Assembly (NCBI RefSeq): GCF_000226295.1 | Contig: NC_016024.1 | Coordinates: forward strand, 479,501-543,500 | DNA length: 64,000 nucleotides | Direction of reading: 5' to 3' | Source: Chloracidobacterium thermophilum B | GTDB taxonomy: Bacteria; Acidobacteriota; Blastocatellia; Chloracidobacteriales; Chloracidobacteriaceae | Shown here: positions 17,243 through 26,872 of the stretch, piece by piece | How the letters are laid out: every line of letters begins with the position of its first letter | How positions within the stretch are numbered: the first letter of the stretch is position 1 | Notes under the pieces: generated by a model | Told to the model about the DNA's origin: nothing | The model's input: only the letters and a program-made list of their open reading frames with translations | Database searches by the model: none | Made by a program: the position numbers and the translations under genes

Positions 17243-18211
17243 ATGGCCCGCGAGCACGATTTCATCGAGCGCCGGCGCGCAAGCTGGCAACGGCTGGAAA
17301 GTCTCCTCTCCACAGTGCAGAAGGGCGGTCTGCATCGCCTGCAACGGGAGGAAGTCCGGGAGTTCGGGCGGCTTTACCAGCGGGCGGCGGCCGATCTGGC
17401 CATTGCCCGGCAGGAAGTTCGTGATGCCCAGCTCGTCAACTATCTCAATCACCTGGCCGTCCGGGCGCACGGAGCGATCTACCGCACCGAAAGCGGAAGC
17501 TGGCGCAAGCTCTGGCACTTTTACCGCTATGACGCGCCGGCGCTCTTCCGCGCCCACCGGGGCTACGTACTGGCGGCCTTTCTGGTCTTTGCCGGCTTTG
17601 CCCTCGGCGGCGGTCTGTTTGTGTGCTACGACGAAGCCTTTGCGTCCGTGATCGGGCTGTCCGGCGCGCTGGAGCAAATCAAACGCGGGCAGGACTGGAC
17701 GGCGGGTATCAACGGCGAAAACCAGCTTGTGGCTTCGCTCATTATGACCAACAACCTGCAGGTGGCCCTGGGCTCGTTTGCTTTTGGCATCTTTGCCGGA
17801 CTGGGCACGTTCTACATTCTGGCGTTCAACGGTCTCCACATCGGCGGCATTCTGGCGCTGTCCGTGAAATACAGCTTTACGCCACTGCTGGTCTTCGTCT
17901 GCGCCCATGGCGTTTTCGAGCTGATGGCCATTTTCATTGCCGGGGGGGCCGGCTTTCTGATGGGAGGGGCGCTGATTGCACCCGGCGACCGGACGCGCGG
18001 CGAGGCGCTGCTGGAGCGCGGCATCGCCGCAATCAAGCTGCTTTCCCTGTGCTTTCCGCTGCTCGTTGTGGCCGGTCTCATCGAGGGCTTTCTCTCGCCG
18101 GCCAATGTGCCCGGCATCTTCAAATTCTCGGTAGCCCTGCTTTGCGCGGCTTTCCTGGTCATCTATCTTGCTGTACCGGCATCGCGCCCGCTGCCCCCGG
18201 ACGTGGCGTAA
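17243..18211 (+). CDS. SpoIIM-family (stage II sporulation protein M-like) membrane protein
   Basis: 322 aa integral membrane protein. An N-terminal charged helical region (1-100) precedes about five hydrophobic helices, including YVLAAFLVFAGFALGGGLFV and the conserved block around FAFGIFAGLGTFYILAFNGLHIGG and CAHGVFEL, which is the family signature. SpoIIM acts with SpoIID and SpoIIP in peptidoglycan remodelling in sporulating Firmicutes, but this family is widespread in non-sporulating bacteria with unknown function. It starts 32 bases after hslV. Confidence 0.88.
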   Translation: MAREHDFIERRRASWQRLESLLSTVQKGGLHRLQREEVREFGRLYQRAAADLAIARQEVRDAQLVNYLNHLAVRAHGAIYRTESGSWRKLWHFYRYDAPALFRAHRGYVLAAFLVFAGFALGGGLFVCYDEAFASVIGLSGALEQIKRGQDWTAGINGENQLVASLIMTNNLQVALGSFAFGIFAGLGTFYILAFNGLHIGGILALSVKYSFTPLLVFVCAHGVFELMAIFIAGGAGFLMGGALIAPGDRTRGEALLERGIAAIKLLSLCFPLLVVAGLIEGFLSPANVPGIFKFSVALLCAAFLVIYLAVPASRPLPPDVA

Positions 18212-18267
18212 GTGGCTCCCCCAAGTCGCGTGGGCTGGATTGAATTATCCTGTGCAGGTTGAAAGCT

Positions 18268-18717
18268 ATGAAACCCATTCTCGAAGACATTGATGTTGAG
18301 CAGACGACGGCGCTGCTTTCTGAAATCATGGAGTGCGAACTGGCCGGCGTCGTGTGCTACACCCACTTTGCCCTCATGGTGACCGGGCCCAACCGGATTC
18401 CCATCGTAAACTTCTTCAAGCAGCAGGCGACAGAATCGCTGGCTCACGCCCAGCAGGTGGGTGAAATCCTGACCGGCCTGGACGGGCATCCCAGCCTGCG
18501 GATTGCCGCCATCGAGGAAACCCACCGCCACAGCGTCCGCGACATTCTCGAAGAAAGCCTGGCGCACGAACGCCGCGCGCTCGACCTGTACAAAAAGCTC
18601 CTGGCGCTGGTGGCTGACCGGAGTGTGTACATTGAGGAATTTGCCCGGACAATGATTGGGCAGGAAGAACTGCACTGCATCGAACTCAAGAAGATGCTGC
18701 GCGATTATGGTCAGTGA
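18268..18717 (+). CDS. Bacterioferritin-like / ferritin-like diiron protein
   Basis: 149 aa, predominantly helical. It carries the ferritin-type pattern of paired Glu and His helices: [51 protein letters not shown] and [19 protein letters not shown]. These give candidate diiron ligands (E in ECELAG, E-xx-H in ESLAH and EELH). Bacterioferritins store iron and detoxify Fe(II) and peroxide. ATG 18268 is preferred over the TTG at 18259. The gene overlaps the next one by 11 bases. Whether it forms a 24-mer or binds heme is not visible. Confidence 0.85.
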   Translation: MKPILEDIDVEQTTALLSEIMECELAGVVCYTHFALMVTGPNRIPIVNFFKQQATESLAHAQQVGEILTGLDGHPSLRIAAIEETHRHSVRDILEESLAHERRALDLYKKLLALVADRSVYIEEFARTMIGQEELHCIELKKMLRDYGQ

Positions 18718-19267
18718 CGGTGATGGTGGCCAACCCTTCCGTTGTCTGACGGCGGCCGTGGAAAGCCTGCACCACAAGTGCTACGACCTGTCTGACCTCG
18801 TGGCCCGGCGGGCTGAGTGGCGGCGGCGCGGGCAACGTGTTGTCTTCACGAATGGCTGCTTTGATCTGCTGCACCCCGGCCATGTGACCTACCTGCATCA
18901 GGCGCGCGCGCTGGGCGACGTTCTCATCGTTGCCCTCAACAGCGACCGCTCCGTCCGGGAACTCAAAGGTCCCGCGCGTCCCATTCTGACGGCTGCCGAA
19001 CGCTGTCAGGTCATGGCGGCGCTCGCCGCCGTGGACGCGGTGACGGTGTTTGACGCCCCAACCCCGCTCCCGGTCATCGAACAACTCATACCGGATGTGC
19101 TTGTCAAGGGCGGCGACTGGCCCATCGAGCAGATCGTCGGCCGGGAAATCGTCGAAGCCCACGGAGGCGCTGTGTACTCCCTGCCGTTCGTCCCCGGCGT
19201 TTCCACGACGGACATCATTGACCGTATTCTTTCGCGTCAGGGCGTTCTCGTCAGGCCCCGACCGTAG
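18707..19267 (+). CDS. rfaE2: D-glycero-beta-D-manno-heptose 1-phosphate adenylyltransferase
   Basis: Cytidylyltransferase-fold enzyme making ADP-heptose for lipopolysaccharide core. Nucleotide-binding motif [17 protein letters not shown] contains the HxGH signature, and [17 protein letters not shown] and VKGGDW are typical of the RfaE C-terminal domain. The separate kinase domain (RfaE1/HldE-N) is not here. ATG 18707 overlaps the ferritin-like gene; a GTG at 18761 is a possible alternative start that keeps all motifs. The protein indicates an outer membrane with heptose-containing LPS or related glycans. Confidence 0.9.
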   Translation: MVSDGDGGQPFRCLTAAVESLHHKCYDLSDLVARRAEWRRRGQRVVFTNGCFDLLHPGHVTYLHQARALGDVLIVALNSDRSVRELKGPARPILTAAERCQVMAALAAVDAVTVFDAPTPLPVIEQLIPDVLVKGGDWPIEQIVGREIVEAHGGAVYSLPFVPGVSTTDIIDRILSRQGVLVRPRP

Positions 19268-19279
19268 TCAACCGCTGCT

Positions 19280-22200
19280 GTGTTCACCGCGACGCCCCAA
19301 CTCGCTTTACCTGCACCGTTCAGCGACCTGGCACTTACCCCCGAAGGCAGCGAACTCCTGCGTCAGCTTCGCCAGACGCAACCGGTCAGTGTCGTCTCCG
19401 GTGTGACGGGAAGCGCCCGCGCGCTCATCCCGGCGCTGCTCCATGCCGTGACCGGACAGCCGGTGGTGTTTGTCGTCCCGACGCCCCAGGATGTTGAGCT
19501 GCTCGAAGCCGATGTGCGCTACTTCGTCCGCCTCACGCAACGGCTGACCGCCGGGTCCCCAGACGGAGTGCAGGTGTTTCCGGTGGTGGAAGGCGGACCC
19601 TACTGCGCCACGTCGCCGCATCCCGATGTCCTTGAAGCCCGCGCCCTGTGTCTGAACCGGCTGCTGCAGGGCGAAAGCCGGGTCACGCTCGTTCCGGCGC
19701 GGGCGCTGGCGGAACGACTCGCGCCGCCACGGGCGTTGACGGTGGGGCGGGTGACGCTCGAAGTCGGTGAAGAATATCCCCTCGATGACCTGCTCAAGCT
19801 GTTGAGCGGAACCGGGTATGTACGCCGTGAGCCGGTAATGGCGCTGGGTGAGTTCAGCCTGCGGGGCGGCATTCTGGACATTTACTCGCCGGCCCAGGAC
19901 AACCCCGTACGGCTGGAGTTCTGGGGCGACACGCTGGAGTCCATCCGCGAGTTTGACATCGAAAGCCAGCGTTCCATTGCCCGCCGGACGAGTTGCCAGG
20001 TGCTTCCCCTGCGCGAGTTTGCGACCCTGCCGGAGGGGTTGCGCGCCTGGGCCGCCCGCGCCCGTGAACACTGGGCCGAGGCACGCTTTGCCGACGAACT
20101 GCGCCCACGGCTGGCACTGGCCGAGCGTGGGGAACTGTTCGATGGCTGGGAGTCGCTCCTGCCGCTGGCGCATCCGCTGACCGGCAGCCTGTTTGACTAC
20201 CTTGGCGCGGCGCGGTTCGTCATCGAAGAACCGGTGGCTGTTGAGCAGTCCCTGGAAAAGTATGCCCGGCAACTCCACGACCAGTTCACGGCGGCCAACG
20301 ACGCCGGTGAACTGGTGCTGGCGCCCGATTATTTCCTGCTCAGTGCAGAGGCGCTGCGGACGGCACTGGCCAGGTATCCCCGGTGCGAACTGCGCGCGCT
20401 GGGCATCACGGCCGACCGCGTGGACGCCGGTTTCATAGGTGAGCTGACACCCCGTGAATCTTCGGACAACAGCGCGGCGGCCGGTGCGCCGTGGTTTCTG
20501 TTCCCGCCGCCGGAAGACGCTGCTGAACTGACGCTCGCCACGCCGCCGATGCGCCGTTTCCACGGCCGGATGTCACAACTCGTCACCGAACTGCGCGAAC
20601 TGCGCCAGCGCGGAGTCACGACCCTGTTTGTCATGCCTTCGTCCGGGGTGGCCGAGCGGGTCCGCGACATGCTGCGCGAATACGACATTGCCGTTGGCTG
20701 TTATCCCGACCTGCCGACGCTGTGCCAGGCATTGACGGAAACCCAGCGCGCAAGCTGCTTTGTCACGGTGGGAAGCCTGCTCAACGGCTTCCGTTTTCCG
20801 GCCGCGCAACTGGCCTTTGTCGTCGAGCGGGAGCTGTTTGATGAAGCGCCGTCAGTTGAGGAAGTCCGGCTGACGCCGGCCGGCAGCTCCAAGCGCAAGG
20901 TTTCGGTGAGCAGTTTCCTCTCCGATTTCCGCGACCTCAAGGTGGGGGATTTCGTCGTTCACGTCAACCACGGCATCGGACGTTTTCTGGGCTTGCAGCA
21001 GGTGCAGGTGGACCATCGGACGCCGCCCTGCGAAGTCATGGTGCTCGAATACGCCGACCAGCAGCGGCTTTCCGTTCCGGTTGAGCGGCTCGATCTGGTG
21101 CAGAAGTTTTCCAGCGCGGAAACCAGTACGCCCCGGCTCGACAAGCTGGGCGGCAGTGCGTGGGCCAAGACCAAGGCGCGGGCCAAACGCGCCATGCGCG
21201 ATATGACCGAGGAGTTGCTCCGGCTCTACGCCGAGCGGCAACTCGTGCAGGGCGTGCCCTGTGCTCCCGATACACCGTGGCAGCAGGAGTTCGAGGATGC
21301 CTTTCCCTACGAACTCACCCGTGACCAAGCTACTGCCCTGGCCGACATCAAGCGCGACCTCGAATCGCCCGTGCCCATGGACCGTCTGCTCTGTGGCGAT
21401 GTGGGCTTCGGCAAAACCGAAGTCGCCATGCGGGCGGCTTTCAAGGTCGTGATGGAAAACCGGCAGGTGGCCGTCCTGTCGCCAACGACTGTCCTGGCCT
21501 TTCAGCACACCAAAACCTTCCGTGAGCGGTTTGCGTCTTTTCCGGTCACGATTGAAATGGTGTCGCGTTTTCGGACGGCCAAAGAGATTGCCGATGTGCT
21601 GGCGCGCACGGCGCGCGGTGAGGTGGACATCCTCATCGGCACGCACCGGCTGCTCTCAAAGGATGTGACGTTCAAACACCTGGGGCTGGTCATCATTGAC
21701 GAAGAACAGCGGTTTGGCGTGGCGCACAAGGAAAAGCTCAAGCAGTTGCGGCGGAAGGTGGACGTGTTGACGCTTTCGGCTACGCCCATCCCGCGCACGC
21801 TCAATCTGGCCCTTGCCGGGCTGCGCGATATGTCCGTCATCGAAACACCTCCCCGCGACCGCCTGCCGATTCATACCGTCGTGGCGCAGTTTTCCGAAAA
21901 TGTCATCCGCAGCGCCATCGAGACCGAACTGGCGCGCGGCGGACAGGTGTTTTTTGTCCACAACCGGGTCGAGAGCATTTTCACCATCGCCGAGCTGATT
22001 CAGCGTCTGGCGCCAGCGGCGCGGATTGGCGTCGGACACGGGCAGATGGGTGAAAAGGAACTCGAAGCCGTCATGATGCGCTTCGTCAATCACGAACTGG
22101 ATGTGCTGGTTTCGACGACCATCATCGAAAACGGCATTGACATCCCGCTGGCCAACACGATTGTCATCAACCACGCCGACCAGTATGGCCTGGCGCAACT

Positions 22201-22945
22201 CTATCAGTTGCGCGGCCGGGTCGGACGCTCCAACCGCCGGGCCTTTGCCTACCTGCTCATTCCGCCGGAGACAGAACTTTCCAGTGTCGCCCGCCAGCGG
22301 CTGGCGGCCATCCGGGAGTTTTCCGACCTTGGCTCAGGCTTCCGCATTGCCGCCCTCGATTTGGAGCTGCGCGGCGCAGGGAATCTGCTCGGTGGGCAGC
22401 AGTCGGGCCACCTCGACAGCATTGGGTTCGATCTCTATTGCCGGTTGCTGGACGAAACCGTGCGCGAACTCCGTGGGATGCCCATCGAGGAAGACATCCA
22501 GACCGCTATCAACCTGCGGATGGACATTCGGATACCGGAGACCTACATCGCCGATGTCGGACAGCGGTTGCGCACCTACAAACGGATTTCCTCGGCGGCG
22601 GATGATGCGGCGCTGGAGGCGCTGGGGCAGGAACTCGATGACCGCTACGGCCCGCGCCCGCCGCAGGTTATCGCCCTGTTCGAGTACGCACGGCTGCGGC
22701 ATCGCGCTTCGGCGCTGGGTATCTTGTCGCTGGACTGGGATGGCAGTACGCTCAGTGTCAGGTTCGCCGACAAGCCACACATTGACGTTGCCGCTCTGAC
22801 CCGGCTGGTGGCGGAAGTTCCCGGAGCACGGCTGACGGGCGGGCAGATGCTCCGGTTGCCGTTGACCGCCTCTGAACCTGCGGACGTGTTTGCGGTCATC
22901 CACGGGTGGCTGGAACAGCTCACACCGGAAGCGGCACAAGGTTAG
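19280..22945 (+). CDS. mfd: Transcription-repair coupling factor Mfd
   Basis: 1221 aa from a GTG start. Mfd removes RNA polymerase stalled at DNA lesions and recruits UvrA. The N-terminal UvrB-like region is followed by the RNA polymerase-interaction domain (VGDFVVHVNHGIGRFLGL, near residue 560), the SF2 translocase with Walker A GDVGFGKTE (about 706-714) and Walker B IIDEEQRFGV (about 804), LSATPIPRTL, helicase motif VI LYQLRGRVGRS, and a C-terminal TRCF domain. Length is slightly above the usual 1150. It is 12 bases after rfaE2. Confidence 0.97.
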   Translation: MFTATPQLALPAPFSDLALTPEGSELLRQLRQTQPVSVVSGVTGSARALIPALLHAVTGQPVVFVVPTPQDVELLEADVRYFVRLTQRLTAGSPDGVQVFPVVEGGPYCATSPHPDVLEARALCLNRLLQGESRVTLVPARALAERLAPPRALTVGRVTLEVGEEYPLDDLLKLLSGTGYVRREPVMALGEFSLRGGILDIYSPAQDNPVRLEFWGDTLESIREFDIESQRSIARRTSCQVLPLREFATLPEGLRAWAARAREHWAEARFADELRPRLALAERGELFDGWESLLPLAHPLTGSLFDYLGAARFVIEEPVAVEQSLEKYARQLHDQFTAANDAGELVLAPDYFLLSAEALRTALARYPRCELRALGITADRVDAGFIGELTPRESSDNSAAAGAPWFLFPPPEDAAELTLATPPMRRFHGRMSQLVTELRELRQRGVTTLFVMPSSGVAERVRDMLREYDIAVGCYPDLPTLCQALTETQRASCFVTVGSLLNGFRFPAAQLAFVVERELFDEAPSVEEVRLTPAGSSKRKVSVSSFLSDFRDLKVGDFVVHVNHGIGRFLGLQQVQVDHRTPPCEVMVLEYADQQRLSVPVERLDLVQKFSSAETSTPRLDKLGGSAWAKTKARAKRAMRDMTEELLRLYAERQLVQGVPCAPDTPWQQEFEDAFPYELTRDQATALADIKRDLESPVPMDRLLCGDVGFGKTEVAMRAAFKVVMENRQVAVLSPTTVLAFQHTKTFRERFASFPVTIEMVSRFRTAKEIADVLARTARGEVDILIGTHRLLSKDVTFKHLGLVIIDEEQRFGVAHKEKLKQLRRKVDVLTLSATPIPRTLNLALAGLRDMSVIETPPRDRLPIHTVVAQFSENVIRSAIETELARGGQVFFVHNRVESIFTIAELIQRLAPAARIGVGHGQMGEKELEAVMMRFVNHELDVLVSTTIIENGIDIPLANTIVINHADQYGLAQLYQLRGRVGRSNRRAFAYLLIPPETELSSVARQRLAAIREFSDLGSGFRIAALDLELRGAGNLLGGQQSGHLDSIGFDLYCRLLDETVRELRGMPIEEDIQTAINLRMDIRIPETYIADVGQRLRTYKRISSAADDAALEALGQELDDRYGPRPPQVIALFEYARLRHRASALGILSLDWDGSTLSVRFADKPHIDVAALTRLVAEVPGARLTGGQMLRLPLTASEPADVFAVIHGWLEQLTPEAAQG

Positions 22946-23050
22946 CCGGATGGACGAGGGGACAGGGAAGACAGCCAAGGCCGGCAGATGGAATTTCGAC
23001 GCCAGCCCGACCGCTCATGGTGAAAGGCATCGCTTCGTGACGAGACGTGT

Positions 23051-24334
23051 ATGAAAGTTCTGGTGCTTGGCGGCGGCGGACGCGAATCCGCCATGGTGTG
23101 GAAAATCCTCCAGGCGGCGCGGGTGGAGAAAGTCTATTGCGTGCCGGGCAATGCCGGCATCGCCCGCATGGCTGAATGTCTTGACCTCGACCTGAAGAAG
23201 CCCGACAAGCTGGCCGCGGTGGCCAAAGACCTGGGTATTCATCTGACCGTCTGCGGGCCGGAACAGCCGTTGGTGATGGGCGTCGCCGATGCCTTCACGC
23301 GCCTGGGACTGCGGTTTGTCGGCCCGTCGCGCGCCGCCGCCTGCCTGGAAGGGAGCAAGGTTTTTGCCAAGGAGTTCATGTCCCGCCACCACATCCCGAC
23401 GGCCACCTTTGCCGTCTGTGAGACGGTGGAAGAGGCCGAGGACATTTTCGATTCCAACCTGCTCGATGGTTTTCCGGTCGTGGTCAAGGCGGATGGGCTG
23501 GCGGCTGGCAAAGGCGTTTTCATCGCACCTGACCGGGAGCAGGCACTGGAGGTTATCCGGGGGCTGCTGGTTGAGCGCAGGCTGGGCGAGGCTGGACGGC
23601 GCATCGTTCTCGAAGAATGCCTGTCCGGGGTGGAAACGTCTTTCCTCGTGTTTACAGATGGCAAAGCCATGGTGCCGCTTGTGCCAGCGCGCGATTACAA
23701 GCGCCTTGGCGACGGCGACACTGGCCCCAACACCGGCGGGATGGGCGCTTATTCCAGCCCGGATATGCTGGAGCCGGGCCTGCAACGGAAAATCCTGCGC
23801 CACATCGTGCAGCCCACCCTGACGGGGCTACAGTCGGAGGGAACGACCTTCAAGGGGGTTCTCTACGTCGGGTTGATGCTGACCGAACAGGGACCCAAGG
23901 TGCTCGAATACAACGTGCGGTTGGGCGACCCGGAAGCCCAGGTCATCCTGCCGCGTCTGAAGACCCCGTTCATTGACGTGCTGACCGCCATTGCCGATGG
24001 CACCCTCGAAGGTCTCGAACTCAACTGGTCCGATGAATCGGCAGTCTGTGTCGTGTTGGCTGCGGACGGCTACCCGGAAGCGCCGGTTTCCGGGCATCCG
24101 ATCACAGGTCTCGAAAAAGCTGAACTCCACCCCGGCGTGCTGCTCTTTCATGCCGGAACCAAACGCGATGAAGCGGGGCAGCTTGTCACCAGCGGTGGAC
24201 GGGTGATTGGCGTCACGGCCCTTGGCGACACGCTGGCGCAGGCCCGGCAGCGCGCCTACGCTGCCGCCGCCGAGATTGAGTTTGCCGGCAAGCAGTACCG
24301 AAAGGACATTGCCAGCCCCCTGCCAACACCCTGA
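23051..24334 (+). CDS. purD: Phosphoribosylamine-glycine ligase
   Basis: 427 aa ATP-grasp ligase that joins phosphoribosylamine and glycine to GAR in purine synthesis. Start MKVLVLGGGGRESAMVWKI is the conserved PurD N-terminus; VVKADGLAAGKGVF and the LEECLSGVETSFLVFTDG region form the ATP-grasp site; YNVRLGDPEAQ is the C-terminal metal-binding segment. It is not clustered with other pur genes. It converges with the alpha/beta hydrolase, 21 bases apart. Confidence 0.97.
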   Translation: MKVLVLGGGGRESAMVWKILQAARVEKVYCVPGNAGIARMAECLDLDLKKPDKLAAVAKDLGIHLTVCGPEQPLVMGVADAFTRLGLRFVGPSRAAACLEGSKVFAKEFMSRHHIPTATFAVCETVEEAEDIFDSNLLDGFPVVVKADGLAAGKGVFIAPDREQALEVIRGLLVERRLGEAGRRIVLEECLSGVETSFLVFTDGKAMVPLVPARDYKRLGDGDTGPNTGGMGAYSSPDMLEPGLQRKILRHIVQPTLTGLQSEGTTFKGVLYVGLMLTEQGPKVLEYNVRLGDPEAQVILPRLKTPFIDVLTAIADGTLEGLELNWSDESAVCVVLAADGYPEAPVSGHPITGLEKAELHPGVLLFHAGTKRDEAGQLVTSGGRVIGVTALGDTLAQARQRAYAAAAEIEFAGKQYRKDIASPLPTP

Positions 24335-24355
24335 AACGCCTGCCTGGGGGTGAAA

Positions 24356-25363
24356 CTAGCGCCCCAGGTGGCGGCGGAAGAAGTCCGGCAGCCGCACCTG
24401 GTGTTCCTCCACGGCGGCGCGGTAACAGCGTCCGTGCGTGGCCCCTTCCACAAGCCAGAGGTCTTTTTCCTTGGCATTGACCAGCGCCTCGAAAATGGCC
24501 TGCGAGTGATGGGGACGCACGAAGTCGTCGGCCAGTCCGTGCACAAGCTGCACCGGACAGGTGATCTTGCCGGCGATGGCCAGCGGATTGACATCCGAGA
24601 CCGAAAAGTTGCCCCGGTAGTTGGCGATGAGTTCAGCCACCCAGGTGGTGGGCACTACTGCCGTGGAGGGCATGCGCAGCACGTCGGCGACATACTCGCG
24701 TGAAATTTTTTGCAGCGATGAAAACGGGCTTTCGGCCCAGACAGCGGCAATGCGCGGGTCCCGCGCCGCCGTCTGAAGGGCAATGGCAGCGCCCATGGAA
24801 ATCCCGACCAGTCCGAAGTGCTGGTCCCGCAGGCGGAACTTTTTGGAAATGTGGTCGAGCGCCGCGCTGACATCGCGCACCTCGTGGTAGCCATAGGTGA
24901 CAAAGCGCCCGCCGCTGTGTCCGTGGGCGCGGCCGTCGAATAGGAACACGTTGAAACCGGCGTCGTAGAGGATGACACCAAACCGGATGAGGCTCGTCCG
25001 GTTGCCGGTCACGCCGTGCAGACCGACCACGGTGGGCCGCCACCAACCACGGTCGAGAAACCAGCCGGTGAGTTTCGTGCCATCGTAGGACGTAAACTGC
25101 GTTTCGCGGTAGGGAATCCGCCGTGCCCAGAGATAATCGCGCAGCCGCATGCTTTCCAGGTGGCGGCGGCGTTTGGGGCGCGGGGAAACCAGCAGGATGG
25201 AAAGCGGAATGGCAATGACCACGGAAGCGGCAAGATAGCCAGCCGTGACCCCGGCCGCAACCAGTCCAAGCCGCTTCAGCCAGTGTCCCCAGGAAGAGGT
25301 GGCCGCGCGCGACGTTGCCAGTGATGTTGGTGAGGAAGAAGCAACGGGATGCGTTGACGCCAT
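24356..25363 (-). CDS. Membrane-anchored alpha/beta hydrolase
   Basis: 335 aa. One N-terminal transmembrane segment (about 31-58, GLVAAGVTAGYLAASVVIAI) then an alpha/beta hydrolase domain with oxyanion-hole region GLHGVTGNR, nucleophile elbow GISMG (S189), and likely acid and base D280 (HGLADDF) and H310 (GATHG). This looks like the bacterial relatives of BEM46/ABHD13-type hydrolases. The substrate is unknown. It is divergent from the secretion operon that starts at 25629. Confidence 0.9.
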   Translation of the reverse strand: MASTHPVASSSPTSLATSRAATSSWGHWLKRLGLVAAGVTAGYLAASVVIAIPLSILLVSPRPKRRRHLESMRLRDYLWARRIPYRETQFTSYDGTKLTGWFLDRGWWRPTVVGLHGVTGNRTSLIRFGVILYDAGFNVFLFDGRAHGHSGGRFVTYGYHEVRDVSAALDHISKKFRLRDQHFGLVGISMGAAIALQTAARDPRIAAVWAESPFSSLQKISREYVADVLRMPSTAVVPTTWVAELIANYRGNFSVSDVNPLAIAGKITCPVQLVHGLADDFVRPHHSQAIFEALVNAKEKDLWLVEGATHGRCYRAAVEEHQVRLPDFFRRHLGR

Positions 25364-25571
25364 CTGCGACAGTCGTCAGGGCCCGTGGAACTTGCCGTCG
25401 GGGCCCGGGAAGAAATGGGAGCCGGGCCGCGCACGGCCTGTCTTTGTATTGTGGAGGCCGGATGGGATAGAAAACAAGCCGTCGGCTGCGGAAGCCCGGC
25501 AGAGGCGTCCAGACCGGACAGGCCTTTGTGCCTCCTTCACGAAAACTTCGGAACTTTCCTTCCGGGGGGCG

Positions 25572-25580
25572 TGCTATAGT
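25572..25580 (+). promoter_or_regulatory. Possible extended -10 promoter of the secretion operon
   Basis: TG-C-TATAGT reads as an extended -10 element, about 50 bases before the ATG at 25629. No convincing -35 was found. Its place at the head of six co-directional genes supports the call. Confidence 0.4.
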
Positions 25581-25628
25581 GGTGAACCTAACTCGGTTGG
25601 ATTGTCGTTGCTGACGATTGGAAAGTGC

Positions 25629-26846
25629 ATGCCTGAGTTTACCTGCCGCTTGGGGACGCCCAGCGGCGACATTGTGACCCGGATCGTTGAAGCCAACGGG
25701 ATTGAAGAACTGCGAACCCGCCTGCAAAACGAGGGTTTTCGCATCTTCGCCATCGAGCGTCCGGTCCGGCGGGCGCTGTCCCGGTCCCTCTTTGGTGGTG
25801 TCAAGGTCAAGTCCCAGGAATTTCTCCTCTACAACCAGCAGTTGGCCACGCTGCTCCGCGCCGGACTACCGCTGCTTCAGGTACTGAACATTCTGATTCG
25901 CCGTCAACCGCCGGGCGCATTTCGTACGGTGCTGGAGGATGTCGAGCGGCGCATTACCCGTGGTGCCCTGCTTTCGGAGGCGTACGGTGAGCATCCCGAC
26001 GTGTTTCCCCGTCTGCTGACGGCTTCGGTGCTTGCCGGGGAACGTTCCGGGGAGCTGGACGCGGTGCTGGAGCGGTACGTGACGTATGCCAAGGCGACCG
26101 CCGAAGTACGGCGCAAGCTCATCAAGACGCTGACCTACCCGGCCGTGCTCACCGTGGCTTCCGTGGCTCTGGTGGCCCTGCTGACCACCTATGTCATTCC
26201 CAAGTTTGCTACGTTGTATGAGTCGTCCCAGAGCCAGTTGCCGCTGGTGACGGTCTATGTTGTGGCGGTGTCGAAGGCGGTTGAAAACAACCTGTCGTGG
26301 GTCGGGCCGTTGCTTCTGACGGTGGCGCTGGGTTTTTTCTTCTGGCGACGTACAGACCACGGACGTGAGGTGCTGGATGGTCTGCTGCTCAGGTTGCCCA
26401 TCATCGGTGACATCATCCGACAGTCCACGACCGTCCGGTTCTGCCGCAGCGCCGCCACGCTGCTCAACGGCGGATTGCCGCTGCTCGAATCGCTTGACAT
26501 TGCTTCCGAGGTGATTGGCAACCGGCGCATTGCCAGGACGATGCCGGATGTCGTACGTGGGATTCAGGAAGGGAAGACCCTCGTCGAGGTGCTGGAGCAG
26601 GCGGGATGGCTCCCCCCGCTGGCCACGGACATGATTGGCGTAGGCGAACAATCCGGCGCACTTGTGACGATGCTCGATGAAGTGGCCCAGTTTTATGAAG
26701 CCGAACTCGATGTGAAAATCGCTTCGCTCACGGCGCTCGTCGAGCCGGTAGTGCTGACCTTTATGGGTGCCATTGTGCTCATCGTCGTCATGGCGCTTTA
26801 CCTGCCTATCCTGAATTTTGCAACGGGAGGTGCGGTGGCGCGCTGA
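25629..26846 (+). CDS. Type II secretion / type IV pilus inner-membrane platform protein (GspF/PilC family)
   Basis: 405 aa polytopic membrane protein that anchors the assembly ATPase. A short N-terminal domain (MPEFTCRLGTPSGDIVTRIVEA, typical of PilC/GspF) precedes two GspF repeats: FLLYNQQLATLLRAGLPLLQVL in the first and FCRSAATLLNGGLPLLESL in the second, each with paired transmembrane helices; the last helix ends near LNFATGGAVAR. ATG 25629 was chosen over a longer frame from 25245. First gene of the operon, 26 bases before the ATPase gene. Confidence 0.93.
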   Translation: MPEFTCRLGTPSGDIVTRIVEANGIEELRTRLQNEGFRIFAIERPVRRALSRSLFGGVKVKSQEFLLYNQQLATLLRAGLPLLQVLNILIRRQPPGAFRTVLEDVERRITRGALLSEAYGEHPDVFPRLLTASVLAGERSGELDAVLERYVTYAKATAEVRRKLIKTLTYPAVLTVASVALVALLTTYVIPKFATLYESSQSQLPLVTVYVVAVSKAVENNLSWVGPLLLTVALGFFFWRRTDHGREVLDGLLLRLPIIGDIIRQSTTVRFCRSAATLLNGGLPLLESLDIASEVIGNRRIARTMPDVVRGIQEGKTLVEVLEQAGWLPPLATDMIGVGEQSGALVTMLDEVAQFYEAELDVKIASLTALVEPVVLTFMGAIVLIVVMALYLPILNFATGGAVAR

Positions 26847-26872
26847 CGGCAGTTACCGACACCTGAACGGAC

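Noticed and set aside
25245-25628. N-terminal extension of the GspF frame
   Set aside because: GspF/PilC proteins start with the MPEFTCRLG-type segment; the earlier frame is Arg/Pro-rich and opposite the hydrolase start.
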